A DNA stretch of 64,000 nucleotides, from positions 5,297,001 through 5,361,000 of the forward strand of contig NZ_CP138858.1 in the NCBI RefSeq assembly GCF_033878955.1. The letters are read 5' to 3'. Below, piece after piece: positions 54,381 through 62,616 of the stretch (positions are counted from its first letter, which is position 1; every line of letters starts with the position of its first letter). This DNA is from Coraliomargarita algicola. Lineage in GTDB: Bacteria > Verrucomicrobiota > Verrucomicrobiia > Opitutales > Coraliomargaritaceae. The notes below the pieces were generated by a model that saw nothing but the letters and a program-made list of their open reading frames with translations, made no database searches and was not told the origin of the DNA. Made by a program: the position numbers and the translations under genes.

Positions 54381-56024
54381 TTAGCTTACATATTTCTGTA
54401 CGATGGGGATGCGGCGGCCGACGCCGAAGGCGAGCGGGGTGGTCTTGAGACCGGGGGCGGCTTGCTTGCGCTTGTATTCGTTGAGATCGACTTTGCGCAC
54501 GATGTCGTTGACGATCTCGGAGTCGTAGCCCTTTTCCACGATCTCGGCGCGTGAGAGGCCCTCTTCTACGTAGAGGCGCAGAATGCCGTCCAAGACTGGA
54601 TAGGGGGGCAGGGAATCTTCGTCTTTTTGATCGGGGCGTAGCTCGGCGGAGGGCGCTTTTTCGATGGTGTTGACGGGGATGAGTTCGCGCTCTAGGTTCA
54701 TGTGGCGTGCGAGTGCATAGACTTTCATCTTGGGCAAGTCGGAGATGACTGCCAAGCCGCCGCACATGTCACCGTAGAGGGTGCAGTAGCCGACAGAAAT
54801 TTCGCTCTTGTTGCCGGTGGTGAGCAGTAGTGCGCCAAATTTATTGGACATCGCCATCAGCAGCAATCCACGTGCGCGGGCTTGGATGTTTTCTTCGGTC
54901 ACGTCGGCGGCGCGGCCGGCAAAAAGGTCGCCCAGGGCGGATTCGGCGGACGCCACGGTTTCGGCGATGGCGACTTCGTGGTATTCGATGCCGAGGTTTT
55001 GGGCGAGCGCGGCGGCGTCGTCACGGCTGTGTTGACTGGAGATGGCGGAGGGCAGGGCGATACCGACCACGTTTTCGGGGCCGAAGGCTTCGGCGGCGAT
55101 GGCTGCAACCACGGCGGAGTCGATGCCGCCGCTGAGGCCGATCAGTGCTTTTTTGAAGCCGCTCTTGTGCGCGTAGTCACGCAGGCCGAGCACGAGTGCG
55201 GCTTGTGTGGCGGCATTGCCTTTGAGGTTGAATTGTTCCGACACATAGCCGGCAGGGCTTGCGAGATCGATCACGTGATTTTCTTCGCGGAAGGCGGCCA
55301 GGCCGGCGACGAGGCCGCGCTCCGGGTGTGCGGCGAGGCTGCCGCCATCGAAGATGAGTTCGTCGTTGCCACCCACGGCGTTGCAGTAAACAGCTGGGCA
55401 GCCGCAGCGTTCGGCGGCGTCTTGCACCAGTGGCTCGCGCGCTTCGTTTTTGCCCTCGTGCCAGGGGCTGGCGGAAAGGTTGAGTAAGAGGTCGATGTTT
55501 TGCTCGGCCAGCTTGCCTACAGGATCGTTGCAATAGCGGCGACTGGTCTTGAGATCGGGATGGGTCCAAATGTCTTCACAGATGGTGATGCCGACCTTTT
55601 GCCCCTGCCACTCATAGACGGTGGGGCCTTCGGCGGGCTCAAAGTAGCGCTCTTCGTCGAAGACGTCGTAACTGGGCAGGAGCGATTTGTGGGCGACGGT
55701 TTTAACCTCGCCGGATTCGCACCATGCGGCGGCGTTGTAGAAGGGGCGTCCTGTGATGCAGGGGCCGCGGTCTTGCACGTAGCCGATCACTGCGGGCACG
55801 GAGCCGATCTGTTGGGCAATGGCATCGAGGGCGTCTTCTGTATCACTGACGAAGCGGCTTTTAAAGAGTAGGTCGCGTGGCGGATAACCGCAGACGGCGA
55901 GTTCGGGGAAGAGCACTAAGTCGGCACCGTCGGCGACGAGCGCTTTGTAGGCGCTTAGGATGCGTTGTGAGTTGCCAGTCAGGTCTCCGACTGTGGTGTT
56001 GATCTGCGCGATGCCAATTTTCAT
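54381..56024 (-). CDS. nadE: Glutamine-dependent NAD+ synthetase
   Basis: This enzyme amidates nicotinic acid adenine dinucleotide to NAD+, using ammonia from its own glutaminase domain. The start at 56024 (MKIGIAQINTTVGDLTGN) is the family start; the frame is open 30 codons upstream without conservation. The 547 residues comprise a nitrilase-type glutaminase domain with the triad E41 (FPELAV), K113 (HKSLLPSYD) and C149 (ICEDIW), then the synthetase domain with the PP-loop LSGGIDSAVV (298-306). It is transcribed alone, divergent from the TolC-family gene. Confidence 0.95.
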   Translation of the reverse strand: MKIGIAQINTTVGDLTGNSQRILSAYKALVADGADLVLFPELAVCGYPPRDLLFKSRFVSDTEDALDAIAQQIGSVPAVIGYVQDRGPCITGRPFYNAAAWCESGEVKTVAHKSLLPSYDVFDEERYFEPAEGPTVYEWQGQKVGITICEDIWTHPDLKTSRRYCNDPVGKLAEQNIDLLLNLSASPWHEGKNEAREPLVQDAAERCGCPAVYCNAVGGNDELIFDGGSLAAHPERGLVAGLAAFREENHVIDLASPAGYVSEQFNLKGNAATQAALVLGLRDYAHKSGFKKALIGLSGGIDSAVVAAIAAEAFGPENVVGIALPSAISSQHSRDDAAALAQNLGIEYHEVAIAETVASAESALGDLFAGRAADVTEENIQARARGLLLMAMSNKFGALLLTTGNKSEISVGYCTLYGDMCGGLAVISDLPKMKVYALARHMNLERELIPVNTIEKAPSAELRPDQKDEDSLPPYPVLDGILRLYVEEGLSRAEIVEKGYDSEIVNDIVRKVDLNEYKRKQAAPGLKTTPLAFGVGRRIPIVQKYVS

Positions 56025-56133
56025 AGGTAAAATGTATTTGAAACGATTGTTTGAACTGCGACTTGCAAATAAATGACTTGCTCGAATAGTCAGGCGGACT
56101 TGCTTAAGCTGCAAGGTTTACGACTATTTTCCA

Positions 56134-57474
56134 ATGTACAGAGAAGACAAGACTTTCGCCATTCTATTCACTCTTTGCCTGAGTTTATTGTCTGTCTCAT
56201 TGATGGGGCAGGTGGCCGACAGTGCAATTGCGTCGGAGCCACTTCATTTGAGTGTCGATGACGTGATTGAGCGGGTGAAGGGGCAGAATTTACAATTGTT
56301 GATGAATCAAGAGAGCGTGCGGCGTGCTTTGGAGCAGAGCTATCAGCGTCGTGCGGCTTTGCTGCCGCAGTTTTCGGTCAATGCGCAACAATCGCGGCAG
56401 CAAACGGCGTATGCTTCTTCGTCTTCAAATTTGGATATCCCTCCTTATAATCTGTTTACTTCGCGGATCGAAGCTTCGTTACCGGTATTTGATACTCAAC
56501 GCTATGCAGATTTTAAAATTGCTCAGCTGAATTACGCCATCGAGCAGATGGATTATGCGGTGGCTACGCAGGATATTTTGGAGCAAGCGATTTTACTCTA
56601 CTTTACTCAACTGCGCGATGTGCGTAGTGTGGAAATTGCAGAGGGAAATATCGAGCGTGAGCAGACGCTGCTGGACTTGGCCCGGCAGCAATACGATGCG
56701 GGCTCCGCCGTTAAAATCGACGTCACGCGTGCGGAGGTGCGACTGGCGACGGAGCGTCGCACATTAATGGAGGCCGAGATTGCTGTCGAAGAGTCGATGT
56801 TGGAATTGAAGGCCTTGCTGGACTTGGATCTGGATCGTGAACTACGCTTGGACCGTGGTATCATTGAGGGAGCCAAGGCACCACCCAGTCTGAAGCGATA
56901 TGGCTCTCAGGAGGTTTTGACGGAATTGCGCCCCGAATTACAGAGCCAGCAAAAAGTGCTCCGCCAGGCGGAACTTGCGCGGAAAGCCGCTGGCTGGCAG
57001 CGGCTGCCTACCTTGGAATTATTTGCCAATTGGGGCTATGATTCCAATCACGCTTTGGATGGCGATGAGGGGGAGGCTTGGCTCTTCGGACTGCGTGCCA
57101 CAATGCCTCTATGGGAAGGGGGCCGTATCGCTGCGGAGAAGCGCGAGGCTGCGGCCGCTGTGCGCCAAAACGAATATCAGATGCGCGACTTGCGCAATCG
57201 GATCGAGCGTGAATTTAAGTTTTCATTACTCGCAATGGATTCGCGTTACGCGCAAATCGAAATTGCGCGTGATGAAGTGCGCCTCGGCCGTGACGAGGTC
57301 GAGCAAGCCAGTGAGCGCTATCGCGAAGGTCTCGGGGATAATCGTGAGTTAATTGATGCGCAAATACGTCTTGCCGATGCGGAGCGCAGCCATCTCAACG
57401 CGATCTATCTGTATGGCTTGAGTCGTTTGGCGTTTGCACGATCCATTGGCTCTGTTGAACATGTTTTAGACTAA
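56134..57474 (+). CDS. TolC-family outer membrane protein
   Basis: This protein of 446 residues has a signal region (FAILFTLCLSLLSVSLMG). It has two OEP repeats with long helices (ILEQAILLYFTQLRDVRSVE and FKFSLLAMDSRYAQIEIAR) and the conserved closing LIDAQIRLADAERSHLNAIYLY. It is an outer-membrane channel for efflux or type I secretion. No adaptor or pump is adjacent; maf and a TonB-like gene follow on the same strand, so its partners are elsewhere. Confidence 0.85.
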   Translation: MYREDKTFAILFTLCLSLLSVSLMGQVADSAIASEPLHLSVDDVIERVKGQNLQLLMNQESVRRALEQSYQRRAALLPQFSVNAQQSRQQTAYASSSSNLDIPPYNLFTSRIEASLPVFDTQRYADFKIAQLNYAIEQMDYAVATQDILEQAILLYFTQLRDVRSVEIAEGNIEREQTLLDLARQQYDAGSAVKIDVTRAEVRLATERRTLMEAEIAVEESMLELKALLDLDLDRELRLDRGIIEGAKAPPSLKRYGSQEVLTELRPELQSQQKVLRQAELARKAAGWQRLPTLELFANWGYDSNHALDGDEGEAWLFGLRATMPLWEGGRIAAEKREAAAAVRQNEYQMRDLRNRIEREFKFSLLAMDSRYAQIEIARDEVRLGRDEVEQASERYREGLGDNRELIDAQIRLADAERSHLNAIYLYGLSRLAFARSIGSVEHVLD

Positions 57475-57480
57475 GAAATT

Positions 57481-58071
57481 ATGGCTGAGCTTCCTACACA
57501 CTTTTATTTAGCCTCCGCTTCGCCGCGGCGTGCAGAGCTGATGCAGCGCATGGGGCTACGCTTCGAAATCCGGCCCACTCACGTGGAGGAAGATGATTCC
57601 GGTAGCCAGGGGCCTGAAGTGATGGTGCTGGAAAATGCTAAACTCAAGGCGTCCACGCTCTCGGAGCTGGAGCCTGAGGCTTTGGTGCTCGGCTCCGACA
57701 CCACGGTGGCTTGGGATGCGCATGTGCTCAGCAAGCCGATCGACCTGGCGGATGCGCGGCGAATGCTGCATATGCTCTCGGGCCGCAGGCACACCGTCTA
57801 TACCGCGGTGTCACTCTATTGGCAGGCAGGTGGGCTGGCGCATACTTTTGTGGAGCGCAGTGATGTGCGCTTTCAGCAGCTGGACGACGCGCGGATCGAT
57901 CAGTATTTTGCACGAGTCAACCCATTGGACAAGGCGGGTGCCTATGGCATACAAGAAGGCCGTGAGTTGATTATAGAGCATGTGGAAGGTTCGGTGGAAA
58001 ATGTCATGGGCCTGCCAATTCAGGCCCTTGAGCAAACTTTACGGGAACTAGGTTTTGATTTTTGGAACTAA
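57481..58071 (+). CDS. maf: Maf-family nucleotide pyrophosphatase
   Basis: Maf hydrolyses non-canonical or pyrimidine nucleoside triphosphates (dTTP/UTP in related enzymes) to the monophosphate and PPi. It is 196 residues, the usual length. Motifs: LASASPRRAELMQRMG near 10-25, ALVLGSDTTVAWD near 67-79, RRMLHMLSGRRHTVYTAVSL near 92-111, and DKAGAYGIQ with the catalytic region near 149-157. It starts 6 bp after the TolC-family stop and probably shares its transcript. Confidence 0.93.
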   Translation: MAELPTHFYLASASPRRAELMQRMGLRFEIRPTHVEEDDSGSQGPEVMVLENAKLKASTLSELEPEALVLGSDTTVAWDAHVLSKPIDLADARRMLHMLSGRRHTVYTAVSLYWQAGGLAHTFVERSDVRFQQLDDARIDQYFARVNPLDKAGAYGIQEGRELIIEHVEGSVENVMGLPIQALEQTLRELGFDFWN

Positions 58072-58096
58072 GAGCATTTTATCGTGAAGACAAATT

Positions 58097-59221
58097 GTGC
58101 CCGATCCTGCCATAGAGCCTAGTAGTGCGAATCCATTCAGCCTCGATGTTCGCGAGCCTCGATGGGTGACTTGGGTTGCGGTCTTGGCGACACTCCTCGT
58201 TCACCTAGGAGTGGTGCTAATCGTGCCAGAGGAGTTGATGCCGCTGCAGTCCGACAGTGGCGAAGAGGCCGCAGCTGACGAGGTCTATGATATCAGCTTG
58301 GTCGAGCCAGTCGAGCCGCACTACGTCGAAGCAAATCCCGAGGCGCCGGAAAATGAGCCCGATCGCACGGATCAATATTCTTATCGCAGTCAACAGGCGG
58401 CCGATGACAGCCCCTTGTCAGATGCGCTCAACAAGCCCCATGTCGAGGGAGAGGAAGATTCTCAAAAAATAGTGCAAGGCACTTTAGAGCCCTCGCCGCC
58501 TATTGAGCCCGGAGTATATGCGCCCAACGCGCGCGCGGGCGAAGGCGAGGGCGATCAAGGAGGGAAATTAGGACAGCCTCAGGAGTTGGCCCCACCCAAG
58601 CCTACACAGCCCTTGCCGGCGCCGGCGTTCATACAACAAGATCCTGTGACCGAGGAAGGACCCGGCAGTCGTAGCGACTTTGCAGGGGAAGCGCAGGAAG
58701 TATTTGAAAACCCCGATCCAGAGGCACCGATCGATGTGTATCGCCCTCAGCCAAGTCTTGAACAGTCGCAACAAACCCCGGGGGATGGAGCGGGGGGGGC
58801 CGTCGAAGCGCAGCCGAAACCTCGCGCACGGCCGCGTTTGGCACCTGAATTGATCACGGGGCCACTGATGCGTTCGCAAGGCTCCGCTCGCAGGCGCGGT
58901 GTGATTGCGCAAGATGCGACCTTTAGTGAATTCGGGGAGTATGAGCAGCAATTTTATGCCGCGATTCAAACGGGCTGGTATCAGGAAATTGAGTTCTTCC
59001 AGCCGATCGATACGGCTACCAGCGTGCAGGTGCGCTTTACGCTGCATGCAGATGGCCGTGTGACGGATGTGAAAGCCGTGCGAACCACCGCCAGTGAGAT
59101 CGCCACTTTTATCTGCGAGACTGCAATCACCAAGCGCTCACCTTTTCGTCCCTGGACACAAGAGATGGTCAAAGTCTTTGGGCAGCAAAGGACCTTGAAT
59201 GTGAGCTTCCATTATCGTTGA
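58097..59221 (+). CDS. TonB-like energy transducer, Pro/Glu-rich
   Basis: This protein of 374 residues starts at GTG. One N-terminal transmembrane helix near 23-44 (WVTWVAVLATLLVHLGVVLI) precedes a long periplasmic linker rich in Pro, Glu, Gln and Gly (about 50-260). A C-terminal TonB/TolA-type domain of about 100 residues (AIQTGWYQEIEF...VQVRFTLHADGRVTDVKAV) closes the chain. That last motif is typical of TonB C-terminal domains. It would couple the proton motive force to outer-membrane transporters with ExbBD, which are not nearby. Confidence 0.75.
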   Translation: MPDPAIEPSSANPFSLDVREPRWVTWVAVLATLLVHLGVVLIVPEELMPLQSDSGEEAAADEVYDISLVEPVEPHYVEANPEAPENEPDRTDQYSYRSQQAADDSPLSDALNKPHVEGEEDSQKIVQGTLEPSPPIEPGVYAPNARAGEGEGDQGGKLGQPQELAPPKPTQPLPAPAFIQQDPVTEEGPGSRSDFAGEAQEVFENPDPEAPIDVYRPQPSLEQSQQTPGDGAGGAVEAQPKPRARPRLAPELITGPLMRSQGSARRRGVIAQDATFSEFGEYEQQFYAAIQTGWYQEIEFFQPIDTATSVQVRFTLHADGRVTDVKAVRTTASEIATFICETAITKRSPFRPWTQEMVKVFGQQRTLNVSFHYR

Positions 59222-59296
59222 TTTTACAATTTATTTACTGACGTGATTATGTGTTGAGCTTTTGCGCAAATCAGTGAGATTACCTTTCAATTATCA

Positions 59297-60133
59297 ATGT
59301 CCGACTTAATGAACACACCGCTCGATCAACTTCCTCTCAATGGCGCAGTTAACTTGCTTGCACACAATGAAGACGGCCTAGTTGCGCTAGAAAAGCCGAC
59401 GGGGTTGATGTCGCATCCAAATGGGCCGGAAGACAATGAACGTTCGCTACTGACGGCGGATTACGATTTGAAGGAAGAATGCTATTCCTGGACAGACGCT
59501 ACGGGGGAAATACGTCGTGCGTGGTTGATCAATCGACTCGATTCGCCGACTTCCGGTGTCATTTTGCTGGGCTTGAACCCTGAGATCACTGCGGTGATCA
59601 AAAAAGAATTTTCGACTCACCGGGTGACGAAAATTTATTACGCTTTGGTACGTGGACGTCCTCAGGTGCCTTCCGGGTCTTGGTCGGATAAACTCAAGAA
59701 AGTGGCCAAGAATGGCAATTGTGCACAAATCGTGCCTGCAAAGACGCGTTACCAGGTGATCAAATCGCCGACTGGAGGTTTTCCCGTTTCATTGCTCAAA
59801 TTACTGCCACTGACTGGGCGGACGCACCAACTGCGCGTGCAATGTAATAAGCATGGTTTACCAATCGTGGGGGATCGCACCTATGGGAATTTTGGTTTCA
59901 ATAAGGAAGTCGCCATTAAAGTGGAGACGCGCCGTATGATGTTGCATTCGGCAGAGACGATCGTGCGATATTGCTATAAAGGTCAGCTGCGTGAACTAAC
60001 GGCAAAGTCTGAACTGCCGGAAGATTTTAAAGCCGTGATGTCCTATCGTCCGGGCTTGAATATGCATCGCCCGAAGGGGACACGAAGTCAGGTATTGGCC
60101 GGGCGTCGTTTTAAGGCCCCCGAGGCTCCCTAG
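59297..60133 (+). CDS. RluA-family RNA pseudouridine synthase
   Basis: The enzyme isomerises uridine to pseudouridine in rRNA or tRNA. It is 278 residues with the catalytic Asp D82 in INRLDSPTSGV (family HRLDxxTSG). LVALEKPTGLMSHP lies near 28-41, TKIYYALVRGRP near 110 and the GRTHQLRVQCNKHGLPIVGD block near 174-193. There is no S4 domain. The exact target position is not predictable. Confidence 0.87.
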   Translation: MSDLMNTPLDQLPLNGAVNLLAHNEDGLVALEKPTGLMSHPNGPEDNERSLLTADYDLKEECYSWTDATGEIRRAWLINRLDSPTSGVILLGLNPEITAVIKKEFSTHRVTKIYYALVRGRPQVPSGSWSDKLKKVAKNGNCAQIVPAKTRYQVIKSPTGGFPVSLLKLLPLTGRTHQLRVQCNKHGLPIVGDRTYGNFGFNKEVAIKVETRRMMLHSAETIVRYCYKGQLRELTAKSELPEDFKAVMSYRPGLNMHRPKGTRSQVLAGRRFKAPEAP

Positions 60134-60224
60134 GCTCCCGAGGTCGTCAGGTCTCGGGCGGTGTGCGATCCGTGTGGAGCGGCCTAGTGTTGCCAAGTGC
60201 TTGATCGGGTGTTTCACTCCTGCC

Positions 60225-60794
60225 ATGTCAATGGATTATCACTATCACAGACACGAGCGTTTGTTGATCCGGATCGCTGTAATATTGGGCGTGATAGTGG
60301 GGATTTTAGCGTTTACCATTACACGTAAGATTAGCGGTCGTTCGGAACAGGTGTCACCCGAGGAGGTGTGGGCTTATGTGCAAGAAATAGCGCCTCAAAA
60401 AGATTTGGATCCGGAGTTTATCTATGCGATCGCGTGGGCGGAAAGTAGTTTGAATGCACGTGCCCGTAGTTCGGTGGCCCGTGGTATGATGCAACTGACT
60501 AAGCCGGCTTGGCGCGAGGTGAGTGATGAATCTTACCGTCATGCTTGGGATTGGCGCACCAATGTGCGTGTGGGCATCGATTATCTTGCATTCTGTCGGG
60601 ATTACCTGAAGAGACATGACCATTTTAGCTATCCACTCTTGGCGGCGTCGTATCGTTACGGGCCTTATCACGTGAGGAATAAGAATTTTAATATTTTGAA
60701 ACTAAAGCAGCCTAAGAATGAAATTTATCGCCGCATCTTCGAGGGCAATATTCACCCTGTGACGCCGCCGGCGGAGGCGGAGCCGGCACTCTGA
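60225..60794 (+). CDS. Membrane-anchored lytic transglycosylase (SLT family)
   Basis: This enzyme cleaves peptidoglycan glycan strands with formation of anhydro-muramyl ends. The start at 60225 (MSMDYHYHRHER) places a transmembrane anchor near 14-31 (IRIAVILGVIVGILAFTI); the frame is open upstream without sense. The SLT domain covers about 44-175: catalytic E73 in IAWAESSLNARA, then RGMMQLTKPAW near 86-96 and LAASYRYGPY near 138-147. The size and single anchor resemble small MltC/EmtA-type enzymes. Confidence 0.85.
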   Translation: MSMDYHYHRHERLLIRIAVILGVIVGILAFTITRKISGRSEQVSPEEVWAYVQEIAPQKDLDPEFIYAIAWAESSLNARARSSVARGMMQLTKPAWREVSDESYRHAWDWRTNVRVGIDYLAFCRDYLKRHDHFSYPLLAASYRYGPYHVRNKNFNILKLKQPKNEIYRRIFEGNIHPVTPPAEAEPAL

Positions 60795-60849
60795 TCGGAG
60801 CGACGGAATTACATTGCGAGTCCGAGCGATCTACCTTGCTTTGAGCCGT

Positions 60850-62066
60850 ATGGACAACTCGAGGCGTGAAATTGCAATTATAGGCGGCGGACCTGCAGGT
60901 TTGCGGGCAGCAGAGGTGGCTGCGCGTCGTGGAGCTGCGGTCACAGTCTTTGACGCCAAGCCTTCAGTGGGGCGTAAATTCTTAGTGGCCGGGCGCAGTG
61001 GTCTGAATCTGACCAATAGTGCCGATTTTGAGACATTTTTGGCCCAGTATTCCGGGCGTGATTTTCCAGTCGAGCGTTGGCGGGAATACCTGAAGGATTT
61101 TGACAATTATCATTTGAGTGATTGGGCCGCGGAACTCGGGGTGGACACCTTTGCGGCATCGAGTGGTAAGGTTTTTCCTTTTTCCAAGAAGGCGGCGCCT
61201 CTATTGCGCCGCTGGGTCCTGCGCTTGCGCGAATTGGGCGTGGTGTTTCGTATGAAGCATCAATGGACGGGGCTAGCGAAACAGCCCGACGGCCGGATTC
61301 AAATCGACTGTCTGCAGGGGGATCAGCCCGTGCAGGCAAGATTCGATGCGGTCGTCCTCGCCATGGGCGGTGCCTCATGGCCGCAGACCGGATCTACTGG
61401 CAGTTGGGTCTCCATTTTGGAGGCGCAAGGTGTGGAAGTAGTGCCCTTAGCAGCCGCAAATTGTGGTTGGGAGTGTGACTGGAGTCCTGAGACGCGTGCA
61501 CAGATAGAAGGCAAGCCACTGCAGAATTTGAAGCTGAGTGCGAATGGGCGTACGCTGACCGGTGAGTTGGTGGCCACGCGTTACGGTTTTGAGGGCACTC
61601 CTCTGTATACTTTAGGCAGAGAGTTGCGCCGGATGGCTTCGCCCGTCATCGAAATCGATTTTAAGCCAACATTACTGAAGCGCGGCTCATTGCAAAAATG
61701 GAGTCCGCGCGTCGCAATTTTTATAAAGAGGCCGGCCTGCGTTGGAAATTAAATGAGACCGCCTGTGCGATTCTCCGTCAGTATTACGGTGAGTTTCACG
61801 ATGCAGCTTCTTTGGCTCAAGCGGCCAAGTGTTGTCGGATTCCATTGACGCAAGCGCGTCCAATCGCCGAGGCCATTTCCACCGCAGGAGGGGTGGCTTG
61901 GTCGGAATTGGATGCGCAACTGATGCTCAAGCAATTGCCCGGCGTCTATTGCGCGGGAGAAATGATTGATTGGGAAGCGCCCACCGGCGGATTCTTGATA
62001 CAAGGTTGCTTCGTGACCGGGAACGTGGCGGGGCAGAGTGCCGCGGCTGGGCCGGTGATGGCGTGA
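60850..62066 (+). pseudogene. HI0933/TIGR03862-like flavoprotein, one frameshift
   Basis: This is a predicted FAD-dependent oxidoreductase. The start at 60850 (MDNSRREIAIIGGGPAGLRA) gives the Rossmann motif GGGPAG. Then follow VGRKFLVAGRSGLNLTNS near 47, FPFSKKAAPLLRRW near 117 and LAMGGASWPQTGSTG near 180, all typical of the family. The frame ends at 61752, while the family sequence continues from about 61698 in the next frame (ESARRNFYKEAGLRW ... GAPTGGFL-like EAPTGGFLIQGCFVTGNVAG). One A added to the AAAAA run at 61694-61698 gives SLQKMESARRN and one protein of about 405 residues. The physiological role is unknown. Confidence 0.8.
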
Positions 62067-62069
62067 CTT

Positions 62070-62515
62070 CTGGGGAGACGCGATGTCGCGTTAGCGAGGT
62101 CTGATGCGTGTCGGGGAGACGCGATTGGCATCGCGTCGCTACGGTGGTAGGTAGTGGCGTGACTTTTTTGGGGTAGCGATGTCGCGCGAGCGACGTCTGC
62201 TGCGGGCCGGGGAGACGCGATTTGCATCGCGTCGCTACCGTGGTAGGTGGTTGCGCGACTTTTTGAGGTAGCGATGTCGCGCTAGCGACGTCTGGTGCGG
62301 GCTGGGGAGACGCGATTAGCATTGCGTCGCTACCAGTGGTCGGTGGTGGTGTGACTTCTGGGGGGGAGCGATGTCGCGCTAGCGACGTCTGCTGCGGGCC
62401 GGGGAGACGCGATTGGCATCGCGTCGCTACCGTGGTAGGTGGTTGCGCGACTTTTTGGGGTAGCGATGTCTGCTGCGGGGCTGGGAGACGCGATTGGCAT
62501 CGCGTCGCTAGCAGT
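62070..62515. repeat. Tandem array of about 96-bp units with internal palindromes
   Basis: Five units carry the hairpin GAGACGCGATTGGCATCGCG-TCGCTACC, starting at 62116, 62212, 62307, 62404 and 62485 (spacing 96, 95, 97, 81). A sixth, diverged one starts near 62076. Units also hold a second palindrome, GTCGCGCTAGCGAC, and a linker GTGGTAGGTGGTTGCGCGAC. The last unit has lost about 16 bp around the second palindrome. The array fills most of the gap between the flavoprotein and ATP-grasp genes. A long minus-strand open frame here is only translated repeat. Confidence 0.9.
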
Positions 62516-62616
62516 GTGTATATTTGCCGTCGATTAAGAGTGACTTTTTCTAAAAAAGGCTCATAGCAAACAGACCAAAATGATGGATCCGATTTGATCG
62601 TCTGCGGTATCATTCA

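Noticed and set aside
62070..62515. CRISPR array
   Set aside because: The repeated unit is the whole 96 bp with palindromes; there are no unique spacers and no cas genes.
61927..62613. 228-codon minus-strand frame with repeated RLPGPQQTSLARHR-like words
   Set aside because: It is a translation of the palindromic DNA repeats, with no other coding signs.
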